64,000 nt of DNA from Clostridia bacterium (GTDB lineage: Bacteria; Bacillota; Clostridia; Christensenellales; Aristaeellaceae): NCBI GenBank assembly GCA_017512905.1, contig JAFWEL010000125.1, positions 1-64,000 on the forward strand, given 5' to 3'. Of the stretch, positions 1-11,230 are shown in pieces. The stretch's first letter is position 1. Every line of letters begins with the position of its first letter. Both the position numbers and the translations under genes were made by a program. Below the pieces are notes generated by a model that worked only from the letters and a program-made list of their open reading frames with translations, made no database searches and had not been told where the DNA came from.

Positions 1-2
1 TG

Positions 3-638
3 GGTGAAATCAAGAGACTTGCCGACAAGGTTGCTGAGTACGAAAGGAAAGAGGCACTTGCTGAGGGCGCTGCTACTCTTGAAGAGCTTATTGAAGGTTA
101 TGACGTCGCATTCAAGCCGGCACTTAGAGCTATCATCGGCGAATTCGTCGCCCGGGGCTACAACATCATGAAGGGCTACTACAAGATGCCCAGGGCCACT
201 GCCTCCGCCATCGATAAGGACGGCTGGCTGCACACCGGCGACCTGGCCTGCCGCACCCCCGAGGGCAACTACCGCATCACCGGAAGGCTCAAGGACATGA
301 TCATCCGCGGCGGCGAGAATATCTACCCCAAGGAGATCGAGGAATTCATCTACACCCACCCCAAGGTCTCGGACGTGCAGGTCATCGGCGTGCCCGACAA
401 GGCCATGGGCGAGGAGATCATGGCCTGCATCATCCTCAAGGAGGGCGAGACCATGACGGTGGAGGAGATGAAGAAGTACGTCCTCGACCACATGGCCAAG
501 CACAAGGTGCCCAAGTATATCGACTTCGTGGATGCCTTCCCGATGAACGACGCCGGCAAGATCCAGAAGTACAAGATGCGCCAGCAGGCCGTGGAAAAGC
601 TGGGATTGCAGAAGGACGCGGCGATCGAAACCGCGTAA
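3..638 (+). CDS. AMP-dependent acyl-CoA synthetase/ligase, C-terminal part (5' end outside window)
   Basis: Activates a carboxylic (fatty) acid to its CoA thioester through an acyl-adenylate. From about base 139 on, the frame matches the C-terminal portion of the acyl-CoA synthetase family: [15 protein letters not shown], then [10 protein letters not shown] (ATP-binding aspartate), then [16 protein letters not shown] (hinge and A8 motif), and near the end GKIQKYKMR with the conserved catalytic lysine. The stop is TAA at 636-638. The frame is open to base 3, but the first ~45 codons do not resemble the segment that normally precedes GEF in this family. They also use AT-richer codons (ctt, gct, act, aga), so the true N-terminal context is uncertain. 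A substrate cannot be assigned from this fragment. Confidence 0.85.
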   Translation, partial: GEIKRLADKVAEYERKEALAEGAATLEELIEGYDVAFKPALRAIIGEFVARGYNIMKGYYKMPRATASAIDKDGWLHTGDLACRTPEGNYRITGRLKDMIIRGGENIYPKEIEEFIYTHPKVSDVQVIGVPDKAMGEEIMACIILKEGETMTVEEMKKYVLDHMAKHKVPKYIDFVDAFPMNDAGKIQKYKMRQQAVEKLGLQKDAAIETA

Positions 639-658
639 GGTCCTAGTTTGGCGAGCTG

Positions 659-799
659 ACGGAACCCCTCCGCCGCTGCGCGGCACCTCCCCACTAGCTT
701 CGCGTCGCAGGGGAGGCTTTTGGAAGGCCAATGTTTGGTGCTTAGCCTCCCCTGAAAGGGGAGGTGGCCCCGCCGTAGGCGGGGTCGGAGGGGTTCCGT
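659..799. repeat. 141-bp palindromic element with 14-bp terminal inverted repeats
   Basis: The left end ACGGAACCCCTCCG (659-672) is the exact reverse complement of the right end CGGAGGGGTTCCGT (786-799). Inside are further inverted arms (CCTCCCC/GGGGAGG type). There is no coding capacity. This is a MITE- or REP-like intergenic element between the ligase and the GNAT gene. A solo copy of the right end lies at 21337-21350. Confidence 0.75.
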
Positions 800-845
800 A
801 TGAATCGCAACACCCCGCCAAATCAGCATTCACGGAGACAAAACC

Positions 846-1283
846 ATGGTCAGGGAAATCGAGCGCACGGAATTGAATGATCTGTTGGCCCTGTACACCC
901 ATCTCCACGAAAAGAGCATACCGGAATGGTCAGATCACCTGAAGCACACGTGGGAGACGATCCTGCAGGACCGGAATCACCATATCATCGTCAATATCGT
1001 CGATGGGAAGCTGGTCTCCTCCTGCGTCTGCGTCGTCATCCCCAATCTGACGAGGGGCATCCGACCCTATGCCCTCATTGAAAACGTGGTCACACACAGC
1101 GATCACCGCGGCATGGGCTATGCGACGGCCTGCCTTGACTACGCAAAAGCGCTCGCAGAAAGAGAGCATTGCTATAAAATCATGCTGCTTACGGGGTCGC
1201 GCGACGCTGCGACGCTGAGGTTCTATGAACGCGCGGGATATAACAGCAGGGAAAAGACCGCGTTTACCCAACGCCTTGAATAA
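846..1283 (+). CDS. GNAT-family N-acetyltransferase
   Basis: 145-aa single-domain GNAT protein, predicted cytosolic, transferring an acetyl group from acetyl-CoA to an amine. The acetyl-CoA pyrophosphate-binding motif A is visible as HSDHRGMGYA (residues ~84-93, the Q/RxxGxG/A type). It is preceded by a beta-4-like stretch (ALIENVVT) and followed by the typical FYERAGY C-terminal motif. The start is an ATG with a purine-rich GGAGACA about 6 nt upstream. It lies 41 bp ahead of the PFOR gene on the same strand. The substrate is unknown. Confidence 0.85.
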   Translation: MVREIERTELNDLLALYTHLHEKSIPEWSDHLKHTWETILQDRNHHIIVNIVDGKLVSSCVCVVIPNLTRGIRPYALIENVVTHSDHRGMGYATACLDYAKALAEREHCYKIMLLTGSRDAATLRFYERAGYNSREKTAFTQRLE

Positions 1284-1323
1284 ACTGTCCATTCACGCCA
1301 CACAGAACAAGGAGGTCCCTCCC

Positions 1324-4823
<3,500 letters not shown>

Positions 4824-4827
<4 letters not shown>

Positions 4828-5576
4828 ACCCCATCTACACCAAATCCATCACCATACTCCCCAGTCAGGTGGACGCCTGGGGCCGGTTGAGCCCCGCCCA
4901 CACCTTTGACCTGTTCATGGACACCGCCACCGAGGCGGCGGGGGCCATGGGCGTGGGCTGGGATTTCCTGATGCGCAGGGGCATGTTCTGGATCACTGTC
5001 AAGGCCCGGGTGCGCTTCATCGACCCGCCCCGCCTGCTGGACGCGGTGGAGGTGGTCACCTGGCCCGAAGCGCCGGGGGACATGCGCTGCAACCGCTATT
5101 ATGAGGTTCGCAAAAACGGCAGCGTACTGGCCCAGGGCGTGACCGAGTGGGCCATCGTCGACATTCAGAGCGGCAAGCCACAGCCCCTGGCCGGCATACT
5201 GCCGCCGGAGCTGGAATATCCCCGGGCCACCGCCTGCCCCGGGCCCTTCCTAATGATTGACGGGGATTTCCCCGAACCGCCCTTTGCCGAACACCTCGTG
5301 ACGGCCACCGACATCGACATGGCCCGCCACATGAACAACGTGGCCTACGTCCGCGCCATTATAAACGCCTTCCCCCTGAAGGCGTGGAAGGCGCTGAACG
5401 TCAGGCAGATGGACGTGATCTTCCTCACCTCCGCCCACGAGGGCGACGCGCTGCGCTTCCAGCAGCGCCGCGAAGCAAGTCCTTTAGGGCGCCGCGACGG
5501 CCACATCCTGGATATCCGGGGCACCCTGCCCGACGGCAGGGTCAGTGTGCTGGCGCGACTGGCGACAGAGGGATAA
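4824..5576 (+). CDS. Acyl-ACP thioesterase (double hotdog)
   Basis: Predicted to hydrolyse acyl-ACP to free fatty acid in the cytosol. 250 aa, the usual length of bacterial FatA/FatB-like thioesterases, with two hotdog repeats. The N-terminal one carries DAWGRLSPAHTFDLFMDTA. The second carries DIDMARHMNNVAYV, which matches the DxDxxxHxNNxxY active-site signature. It begins inside the PFOR stop codon (ATGA), so it is probably translationally coupled to PFOR. This pairing, with an acyl-CoA ligase upstream, suggests an acyl-chain or acetyl-CoA outlet module, though that functional link is inference. Confidence 0.85.
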
Positions 5577-5594
5577 TCCTGGAACACTACCACG

Positions 5595-5619
5595 ATTGGG
5601 GCGCTGACAGCGCCCCAAT
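5595..5619. terminator. Hairpin ending the PFOR-thioesterase operon
   Basis: ATTGGGGCGCTG (5595-5606) and CAGCGCCCCAAT (5608-5619) are exact reverse complements, followed by ATTTAT. The T-tract is short, so this is a moderate-strength intrinsic terminator candidate. It lies 18 bp after the thioesterase stop and just upstream of the toxin-antitoxin promoter. Confidence 0.6.
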
Positions 5620-5627
5620 ATTTATCG

Positions 5628-5656
5628 TTGAATCTCGGGAAGAATCATGGTATACT
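5628..5656 (+). promoter_or_regulatory. Sigma-70/A promoter of the toxin-antitoxin pair
   Basis: -35 TTGAAT at 5628-5633, 17-bp spacer, -10 TATACT at 5651-5656. The antitoxin Shine-Dalgarno AGGAGGT is at 5664-5670 and its ATG at 5678, so the leader is very short. Confidence 0.75.
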
Positions 5657-5677
5657 CAATGGCAGGAGGTGTTTCCC

Positions 5678-5923
5678 ATGCCGAATATCCTGCCGGTTTC
5701 CGATCTGAAAAACTACGGCGAAGTGCTGAGCCGCTGTGACGGCGGTTCTCCGGTCTATCTCACCAGGAACGGGCGCGGTCGATATGTGGTCCTGAGTCTG
5801 GCCGACTACGAGAAACAGCAGGCGACCATCAAACTGCTGGCGGAGCTCTCCAAGGGTGTCGAATCGCTGCGCAAGGACGGTGGGCTGTCCATCGACGAGG
5901 CCTTTGAAGGGCTGGGGGTTTGA
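5678..5923 (+). CDS. Phd/YefM-family antitoxin
   Basis: 81 aa. The N-terminal part (ILPVSDLKNYGEVLSR, then PVYLTRNGRGRYVVLSLADYE) is the characteristic Phd/YefM DNA-binding fold, which represses its own operon. The C-terminal ~30 residues would wrap the toxin. ATG 5678 was chosen because AGGAGGT lies 7 nt upstream and the protein then has family length; longer in-frame extensions would run into the thioesterase gene. Its TGA is immediately followed by the toxin start. Autoregulation is typical of the family; no specific operator could be singled out here. Confidence 0.88.
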   Translation: MPNILPVSDLKNYGEVLSRCDGGSPVYLTRNGRGRYVVLSLADYEKQQATIKLLAELSKGVESLRKDGGLSIDEAFEGLGV

Positions 5924-5925
5924 CC

Positions 5926-6237
5926 ATGGCGGAGGTCATCGTCTTCCGGCTGGCGCGCAACGACCTGGTCCACATCCACGATTACATCCGGGATGAGCTG
6001 TCCAACCCGGATGCTGCCCATCGCATCATGGTTCAGCTGAAACAGGCCATGGAAAGCCTTCAAAGCATGCCTGAGCGGGGCAAACCCCTGGACGCCATAC
6101 TGGCCGTCCATACGGAATACCGCTTTCTGGTCTGCGGCAACTACCGCGTCTTCTACCTGTACGACGGCCAGCAGGTCGAGGTTGTGCGGGTGCTGTACAC
6201 CCTCCAGGATTACATGCGGGCGCTGTTTCTGTCATAA
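5926..6237 (+). CDS. RelE/ParE-superfamily toxin
   Basis: 103 aa from ATG 5926; a TTG at 5920 overlapping the antitoxin stop is an alternative start. The protein has the RelE/ParE layout: N-terminal FRLARNDLVHIHDYI helix hairpin, then GKPLDAI, then the C-terminal strands YRFLVCGNYRVFYLYDGQQVEV. Family toxins act either as ribosome-dependent mRNA endonucleases (RelE/YoeB) or gyrase poisons (ParE), and this sequence alone does not decide which. Translation is probably coupled to the antitoxin. Confidence 0.85.
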   Translation: MAEVIVFRLARNDLVHIHDYIRDELSNPDAAHRIMVQLKQAMESLQSMPERGKPLDAILAVHTEYRFLVCGNYRVFYLYDGQQVEVVRVLYTLQDYMRALFLS

Positions 6238-6285
6238 AAAACCCTCCCTGATGGGAAGGCTTTGTTACTTACTACCAGAGCGTGT

Positions 6286-6909
6286 TTAAACCCCCATCGC
6301 CGCGATGATGGCGTTGGCCGCGCCCTCATACCCCAGGGTCGAGGTGTTCAGCATCAGGTCGTAATTTTCCCGGTCGCCCCAGGTCTTGTCGGTGAAGAAC
6401 TTGTTGTAGTTCTTGCGCTGGTTGTCCCGGCGCTTGATGTACGCCTCAATGCGGCTGGCCTCCACGCCATCCACCTCCCGGGCCCGGTCGATCCGGTCCT
6501 GCATGTTGCTGGCGTACACAAAGGCGTGGATGAAGGGCACCCGGGCTTCCGCCTTCAGGATCTGTCCCGTACAGCGTCCCAGGAAGATGGCGGGCCCCTT
6601 TGCCACCAGCTGCTGCACCAGCCGGGACTGGGCGGAATACACCTGGAACGGAGCCTCGTTCACGGTGGTGCCGTAAACAGTGCTGCCGATGCCGCTGTTG
6701 CGCACCAGGGACAGATCGTGGAGCAGACTACCCACGCCCTTTTCGTCGTAGGTTTGCAGTGTACCCAGGTCGATGCCGTACTCCTTGCCCGCCAATACCA
6801 GCAGGTTGCCGTCGTAAAATTCCATGCCCAGCTTTTCCGACAATATCCGGGCCACCTCGCGGCCGCCGCTGCCGTATTCGCGGTCGATGACGATGCTCTT
6901 TTTATTCAT
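6286..6909 (-). CDS. Cytidylate-kinase-like family protein
   Basis: 207 aa, cytosolic. It begins with IVIDREYGSGGREVARILSE, a P-loop variant (GSGGR) typical of the Cytidylate_kin_2 family, which is common in Clostridia beside true Cmk. Further family signatures are FLGRCTGQIL and RDNQRKNYNKFF followed by WGDRENYDLMLNTSTLG. The phosphate acceptor has not been established for this subfamily, so it should not be called cmk. Monocistronic: its promoter is at 6959-6987 and it converges on the toxin gene, from which it is separated by a short imperfect hairpin (~6242-6262). Confidence 0.85.
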   Translation of the reverse strand: MNKKSIVIDREYGSGGREVARILSEKLGMEFYDGNLLVLAGKEYGIDLGTLQTYDEKGVGSLLHDLSLVRNSGIGSTVYGTTVNEAPFQVYSAQSRLVQQLVAKGPAIFLGRCTGQILKAEARVPFIHAFVYASNMQDRIDRAREVDGVEASRIEAYIKRRDNQRKNYNKFFTDKTWGDRENYDLMLNTSTLGYEGAANAIIAAMGV

Positions 6910-6958
6910 TGTATGCCCTCCCTTCGGCTGTGCCGGTTCATCAATTCTTTACATTGAT

Positions 6959-6987
6959 ATTATACACCATCTTCGGCTGCTTGTCCA
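6959..6987 (-). promoter_or_regulatory. Promoter of the cytidylate-kinase-like gene
   Basis: Minus strand: -35 TGGACA (6982-6987), 17-bp spacer, -10 TATAAT (6959-6964). The leader is about 45 nt, with GAAGGGAGG as the ribosome site. Confidence 0.75.
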
Positions 6988-6989
6988 GT

Positions 6990-7460
6990 GAGGAACCTCA
7001 GCTTTTCTAATGTTTCTCAAACGCGGCACTACCACCGAGGATGGGAACTCTGTCCAGGCGGCCGGGAGCGCCGAAGAGGCATCGTCGAGGGCCTGGTAGG
7101 CATGATCGCTACCTGTTCAACTGTATCCGCTTCGAAGCGCGCAGGGGAGACGTGCTGCCGGAGGTGACGGCGCTGATGCTGCAGGTGATCGATTTATTCG
7201 CTGGTTGCCGCTGTACCTTCTCCGGCGCCGAGCTGGACCCAGTTTGAACCAGGCCATGGACAGGGCCACCGAAGCCGTGGGGCGGGTCAGGGATGAGGTC
7301 ACAAGGGGAGCATTGACAGGGTCGTGGGCATGAGCTATAGCTATTTTGATCTGGCGGGGATGTGATATTTCCTTAAAGGCGGATGAGGTCTTTTTCGCTC
7401 TGAAGGTCCTGCTTCGCGCCGCCGGGACCAACGTATGTAGGAACAAAGGCGGGAGACGCA
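6990..7460. pseudogene. Gene-poor stretch, possible decayed coding remnant
   Basis: Roughly 470 bp with no intact gene between two divergently placed genes. Short plus-strand segments look protein-like (for example RYLFNCIRFEARRGDVLPEV around 7100-7160 and KADEVFFALKVLLRAAGTN around 7378-7432), but they lie in different frames separated by stops, with no start or ribosome site. This fits a frameshifted remnant, though no family could be recognised. Confidence 0.3.
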
Positions 7461-7463
7461 ATG

Positions 7464-8648
7464 TCAGGGGGCCTCATCCGGCATGAACACGTCCTCCCGG
7501 CCCAGCTCCATCAGCATCATGGCGCTGGAGACCAGCAGGGCGAGGTGCTGGTCGGGGTCGTCCACGGGGATATCGTATTCTTCCCTCAGCTTGCGCATCC
7601 TGTACAGGACCGTATTGCGGTGGGTGTACAGCCTGGCGCAGGTCTCCTGCAGCGACCGGTGGCAGCAAAGATAGGTGTACAGCGTCAGGCAGTACAGCGT
7701 TTCGTCCTCCCGGTCCCGCTCGCCCAGCGTCCGCACCGCGGGCAGCATCAGGTCGCGGCTGCCCTCCAGCTGCTTGATTATCATCAGCGCCTGATAGGAT
7801 TCGGCCATCACCGCGAAGGGATGGGTCAGCCGGGGCAGCAGCGCCGCCATCAGTGCCCGGGTGGCGGCGTAGACCTCCGGCAGCCGGAACAGCCGGCCGA
7901 TGGGCGCGGAGACCACCACCCGCAGGCTGAACTGGCGGGAGAGGCTGCCGAACAGGCCCATGTCCGGGTCGCTGTTCAGGAAGAACACCACGCTGCCGTC
8001 GTGCACCAGGGGCCGGGACGCGGGAAACACGTCCAGGATCGTGCTGCGCAGGGCGTTCTCCGACCAGTTGGCGCTGCGGTACAGCTCCAGGTTCACCAGG
8101 GCGATGCGCCGGGGGGCCAGGTACTTCAGCCCCGCCGCCTCGGCCTGGAGCTGAAACAGCGATTCGTCGGTGAACCGCCCCTCCAGCAGGTGCTGGAGCA
8201 CCGACTCCTCGGCGCTGCGCATGCTGCTGCCCCGGCTGCTCTCCAGCATCAGCTGCTTGGCCAGGGCGGATTCCACCGCCTGGAATACCCGGCCGTCCTC
8301 CCGCTCCAGGCGCTGGCCGATGTCCACCAGGATCAGGTAGCCCACCGGTGTTCCGCCCGTCATCAGCAGCGAAAAACGCCGCTTGTAGGGGCTGTCCTCC
8401 GGGCTGACCAGCTGGGCCTGGGTGTCCGCGCCCGCCAGCAGGCTGCCCGCCTCGTAGGTCAGGCTGCCCCGCTGGGTGGAGGTGCGGAAGGGCGCATCGT
8501 CAAAGTCGGCTTCGCAATGCCAGGCGATCACGTGGAAGGCCATGTCCACCACCATCGCGGGGCATTCAAACAGCCCGGCGGCGTCCCGCACCAGCAAATC
8601 CAGGTCGTCCTTGTTCATGAAGTCGTTCAGGAACGTCTGCAGATCCAC
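7464..8648 (-). CDS. PucR/CdaR-type helix-turn-helix transcriptional regulator
   Basis: 394 aa. The N-terminal half resembles a ligand-sensing GAF/PucR-like region with no recognisable catalytic residues. The C-terminal ~55 residues form the PucR HTH: SLQETCARLYTHRNTVLYRM followed by RKLREEYDI, ending in a DDPDQHLALLVSSAM helix. Start is GTG at 8648 behind AAAGGAGG. Regulators of this family usually control nearby purine, amino-acid or sugar-acid catabolic genes. Here it is divergent from an HPr-like gene with overlapping promoters and about 5 kb from the ascorbate island, so a PTS or sugar link is possible but unproven. Confidence 0.85.
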   Translation of the reverse strand: MDLQTFLNDFMNKDDLDLLVRDAAGLFECPAMVVDMAFHVIAWHCEADFDDAPFRTSTQRGSLTYEAGSLLAGADTQAQLVSPEDSPYKRRFSLLMTGGTPVGYLILVDIGQRLEREDGRVFQAVESALAKQLMLESSRGSSMRSAEESVLQHLLEGRFTDESLFQLQAEAAGLKYLAPRRIALVNLELYRSANWSENALRSTILDVFPASRPLVHDGSVVFFLNSDPDMGLFGSLSRQFSLRVVVSAPIGRLFRLPEVYAATRALMAALLPRLTHPFAVMAESYQALMIIKQLEGSRDLMLPAVRTLGERDREDETLYCLTLYTYLCCHRSLQETCARLYTHRNTVLYRMRKLREEYDIPVDDPDQHLALLVSSAMMLMELGREDVFMPDEAP

Positions 8649-8715
8649 GTTATCGCCTCCTTTTTGTCATTTTTTCGACCCATTTTCGCGCACATTAAAA
8701 GTCATCACAGCTATG

Positions 8716-8732
8716 TTGTGCTGTTAGCACAA
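8716..8732. promoter_or_regulatory. Perfect inverted repeat just downstream of the pucR-type promoter
   Basis: TTGTGCT (8716-8722), spacer GTT, AGCACAA (8726-8732). It lies about 10-25 nt downstream of the predicted start of the regulator transcript, a plausible autoregulatory operator or a 5' leader hairpin. Confidence 0.4.
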
Positions 8733-8746
8733 AGCCTATCAAAACA

Positions 8747-8775
8747 ATTATACCGCGAGCATCGTGCAAAATCAA
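8747..8775 (-). promoter_or_regulatory. Promoter of the PucR-type regulator gene
   Basis: Minus strand: -35 TTGATT (8770-8775), 17-bp spacer, -10 TATAAT (8747-8752). Its -35 lies within the divergent promoter whose -10, TATAAT, is at 8787-8792 (plus strand), so occupancy of one should interfere with the other. Confidence 0.7.
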
Positions 8776-8847
8776 GTCCTTTTCGATATAATTCTGACTG
8801 TACCGAGGAAACGGTACGGCAATCGAACGCAGAAAGGATGCGATATT

Positions 8848-9108
8848 ATGATGCTTCTGAAGAATGCTAAGGATATAGATAATCTGGTTGAGGCAGTCAA
8901 CCGTTGCCGTGACGACGTGCTGCTGCGCTCCACTGACGGACGGGAGGAGTTCAACCTGAAGAGCGTGCTGAGCCGCTACATGGCCATCGGCGAGCTGTGC
9001 AAGGACCACGGCGACAGCTACGAGGTCTTCTGCATGAACCGGGCCGACGAGGTCTACATGATGGAGTTCTTCAACAACCTGGGCCACGTGAACACCAAGT
9101 GCGCGTAA
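8848..9108 (+). CDS. HPr-like protein lacking the phospho-histidine (Crh-like?)
   Basis: 86 aa from ATG 8848, behind GAAAGGA; an upstream in-frame ATG at 8764 precedes the -10 element and is not credible. The central segment EEFNLKSVLSRYMAIGEL aligns with the HPr signature around regulatory Ser46 (NLKSIMGVMSLG). The remainder has the HPr strand-helix rhythm, but the N-terminus (LLKNAKDIDNLVEAVNRC) lacks GIHARP, so there is no His15 for PTS phosphotransfer. In Bacillus, Crh is a His15-less HPr paralogue phosphorylated at Ser46, and this protein could play an analogous regulatory role. That is inference from a weak similarity. A small hairpin (8800-8817) sits in its leader. Confidence 0.55.
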   Translation: MMLLKNAKDIDNLVEAVNRCRDDVLLRSTDGREEFNLKSVLSRYMAIGELCKDHGDSYEVFCMNRADEVYMMEFFNNLGHVNTKCA

Positions 9109-9120
9109 CCGACCCAGCGC

Positions 9121-9155
9121 AAAACAGGCCGTCCCTCAGCGGGGCGGCCTGTTTT
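9121..9155. terminator. Bidirectional intrinsic terminator
   Basis: AAAACAGGCCG(T)CC and GG(G)CGGCCTGTTTT form a ~14-bp stem with a T-run in either direction. It separates the convergent HPr-like and exported-protein genes. Confidence 0.85.
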
Positions 9156-9168
9156 CCTTTGAATCGGC

Positions 9169-9696
9169 TTACTTGAGGTAAGCAGCGGTCATGTCCAGAT
9201 AGGTGACGTCGGTGTCGTCCCCATCCCGCTCGGCGATGATCATGATGTCGCCGCTGACCCACGCCTTGGCCTTGGCTTCCGGAGTGCCATCGTCATCCAC
9301 GGCATAGACGCCGTTGCCCAGCACCTTGACATCCAGATTCGCGCCATCGCCGAAGGCGGTGGTCAAGGTCTTGTCGATCTCGTCATAGCTCATGGCCTTG
9401 TCGTCATAGTCCACGCGAATGGCCACCAGCGCGTCCTCAACGAACATATACGTCACGTCCGCCTTGGCGCCTTCGATATCGACGTTCTCATACTCCACCT
9501 CGGTAAAGGTCACGGGGCCCTTGGTGTTCTCGGTATCCACCTCATAGCGGGCGTCGCCCTCGGTGGCGATGACGTCCTTCTGGGTCATGCCGAACAGGAC
9601 GCCGTTGCGGAAAGCGAATACACTGGTCTCCTCAGCCAGTGCGGCCATGGACAGAATCAAGCAGAGAACGGTCAGTACAGCAATAATCTTCTTCAT
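9169..9696 (-). CDS. Small exported protein of unknown function
   Basis: 175 aa. A clear Sec signal peptide (MKKIIAVLTVLCLILSMAALA, cleavage probably after AALA) is followed by an acidic, mainly beta-strand domain with no cysteine at the mature N-terminus, so it is not a lipoprotein. A stretch FRNGVLFGMTQKDVIATEG is reminiscent of small secreted proteins with a G-M-x-x-x-x-V/A motif seen in Clostridia. No family can be named. It has its own promoter at 9735-9763 and a shared downstream terminator, so it is monocistronic. Confidence 0.75.
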   Translation of the reverse strand: MKKIIAVLTVLCLILSMAALAEETSVFAFRNGVLFGMTQKDVIATEGDARYEVDTENTKGPVTFTEVEYENVDIEGAKADVTYMFVEDALVAIRVDYDDKAMSYDEIDKTLTTAFGDGANLDVKVLGNGVYAVDDDGTPEAKAKAWVSGDIMIIAERDGDDTDVTYLDMTAAYLK

Positions 9697-9734
9697 TGAT
9701 TAACCCCTCCGTTAAAAAATTTACCAACGCTGAA

Positions 9735-9763
9735 AATATATCACGATATAATCTCTCTGTCAA
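9735..9763 (-). promoter_or_regulatory. Promoter of the small exported protein
   Basis: Minus strand: -35 TTGACA (9758-9763), 17-bp spacer, -10 TATATT (9735-9740). Confidence 0.75.
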
Positions 9764-9812
9764 GTAGGATATACCGCATTGACACAGAAAAACCACAGGC
9801 GTACAAGCCGCA

Positions 9813-9880
9813 GCGGCGGCGACCTGCCGCCACCGTCCCCTGACGCATCAGGGAAACGGTAGCGGCGCGGTCGCCGCCGC
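9813..9880. repeat. GGCGGC-rich palindromic intergenic repeat
   Basis: Perfect 12-bp arms GCGGCGGCGACC (9813-9824) and GGTCGCCGCCGC (9869-9880) enclose inner inverted arms (ACCGT...ACGGT). A related motif, GGCGGCAATCTGCCGCC, recurs near 15508, and a fragment (CAATCTGCCGCC) near 36853. It has no coding capacity and could fold as a transcript-end hairpin. Confidence 0.6.
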
Positions 9881-9958
9881 CACAATACTCAAACTAATCC
9901 ATACACAACTGCGGGCGTCTTTTCCGCCCTGGCTTAGCGTCGCTTCAGTCAACGATGC

Positions 9959-10513
9959 TCACTTCGTCTCGTAATGCTGGAACTTTTTCCCGCACTTCTT
10001 CTCCATGTACTTCTTCAGTTCATCCGCGCCCGCGCCTTCGACGCTGGCCTTGGGCAGGATGTAGTAGGCCTTGCCCTTGATGACAAAGTAGAAGCACATA
10101 TCGGTGTCGTACAGGCCGTAGATCTCCCGGAACTTGCTGCGGGCGTAGTTCTTCTGACCCTCCAGGTGCATCTCGACGCCGTTTTCATCGATTTTGAAGG
10201 TCGCCTGCTTGTCCTGGTAGTACTTGCGATACTTGGCCGTGGATTCGTCGGGCCGCTTTCCCCCGCCGGACAGCGCCACCACCAGCAGCACCGAGCAGAT
10301 CAGCGCGTAGCCCACCCGGGCGAGCTGGAGCCCTTCCCGGTAGAGCATGTACCCGAAGTAGATGACCCCCACTGCGCCCAGTACGCCCAGTACGATGCGC
10401 ATGGCCGGGGAAACCTCCTTCTTCTGGCGGTAAACGGCCTCAAAATCCGATAGCACTGCGTCGGTATAGGTGAAGGCGGCGTTGAACAGCCCGCCGGATT
10501 GCTTCTCGCTCAT
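9959..10513 (-). CDS. YcxB-like membrane protein
   Basis: 184 aa. There are two transmembrane segments near residues 38-58 and 66-82, then a soluble C-terminal domain whose strand pattern (ATFKIDENGVEMHLEG, then FREIYGLYDTDMCFYFVI, then KAYYILPKASV) fits the YcxB-like domain. That domain has no established biochemical function. Its ATG follows directly on the ulaF stop codon (TAAATG), so it is the last gene of the ascorbate minus-strand arm and is likely co-translated. A role in ascorbate use is not implied by the domain. Confidence 0.75.
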   Translation of the reverse strand: MSEKQSGGLFNAAFTYTDAVLSDFEAVYRQKKEVSPAMRIVLGVLGAVGVIYFGYMLYREGLQLARVGYALICSVLLVVALSGGGKRPDESTAKYRKYYQDKQATFKIDENGVEMHLEGQKNYARSKFREIYGLYDTDMCFYFVIKGKAYYILPKASVEGAGADELKKYMEKKCGKKFQHYETK

Positions 10514-11215
10514 TTACTTCTTGCCCTGGCCATAATAGGCGTTGGGGCCGTGCTTGCGCATGTAGTGCTTGTCCTGGATGCGCTGAGGCGCGGGAGCCGC
10601 GGCGGGGAACACCTGGCGGGTGTAGATGGCCATCTTCGCCACTTCCTCCAGCACTACGGCGTGATACACGGCGTCGGCGGCGTCCTTGCCCCAGGTGAAG
10701 GGGCCGTGGCTGTGGCAGATCACTGCGGGCACGGCGACGGGGTCGATGCCCCGGTCCCTGAAGCATTCCACGATGGTGTTGCCGGTGTTCAGCTCGTAGC
10801 CGGCGTCCAGCTCGGCCTGGGTCAGGTGGCGGGCGCAGGGGATCGGGCCGTAGAAGTAGTCGGCGTGGGTGGTGCCGTAGCAGGGGATGTCCAGCCCCGC
10901 CTGGGCCCAGGCCACCGCGTGGGGGCTGTGGGTGTGCACGATGCCGCCGATGTTCGGGAAAGCGTTGTACAGCACCATGTGGGTCAGCGTGTCGGAGGAG
11001 GGATTCAGATCGCCCTCCACCTTGTTGCCCTTCAGGTCCACGACCACCAGGTCCTCGGGCTTCAGCTCGTCATATTCCACGCCGGAGGGCTTGATGACAA
11101 ACAGCCCCTTCTCCCGGTCGATGCCGCTGACATTGCCCCAGGTGTAGGTGACCAGGTTCCGGCGGGGCAGCTCCATATTGGCCTCGTATACGGCCTTCTT
11201 CAGGGATTCAAGCAT
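10514..11215 (-). CDS. ulaF: L-ribulose-5-phosphate 4-epimerase
   Basis: 233-aa class II aldolase-family epimerase converting L-ribulose-5-phosphate to D-xylulose-5-phosphate, the last step before the pentose phosphate pathway. Visible: [10 protein letters not shown] substrate loop, [21 protein letters not shown], the zinc-ligand [11 protein letters not shown], the third His in [11 protein letters not shown], and the tyrosine-containing C-terminus. Length and motifs fit UlaF/AraD/SgaE. The assignment to ascorbate rather than arabinose rests on the linked ulaE, ulaG and ula PTS genes. Second-to-last gene of the minus arm. Confidence 0.92.
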   Translation of the reverse strand: MLESLKKAVYEANMELPRRNLVTYTWGNVSGIDREKGLFVIKPSGVEYDELKPEDLVVVDLKGNKVEGDLNPSSDTLTHMVLYNAFPNIGGIVHTHSPHAVAWAQAGLDIPCYGTTHADYFYGPIPCARHLTQAELDAGYELNTGNTIVECFRDRGIDPVAVPAVICHSHGPFTWGKDAADAVYHAVVLEEVAKMAIYTRQVFPAAAPAPQRIQDKHYMRKHGPNAYYGQGKK

Positions 11216-11230
11216 GGGTTATTCCTCCTC

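Noticed and set aside
5678..6237. Toxin-antitoxin pair as part of a defence island
   Set aside because: No restriction, CRISPR, Abi or phage genes nearby; it is an isolated two-gene module.
6286..6909. True cytidylate kinase Cmk
   Set aside because: The P-loop (GSGGR) and internal motifs are those of the cytidylate-kinase-like family, not Cmk proper.
7041..7247. Open stretch of 68 codons as a real gene
   Set aside because: No ribosome site, no family resemblance, biased composition; treated as part of a decayed region.
9780..9958. Unannotated small gene in the gap before the YcxB-like gene
   Set aside because: The sequence is a GC-rich palindromic repeat without a plausible start and ribosome site.
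10514..11215. The 4-epimerase as arabinose araD
   Set aside because: No araA or araB nearby, while ulaE, ulaG and the ascorbate PTS are linked; ulaF fits better.
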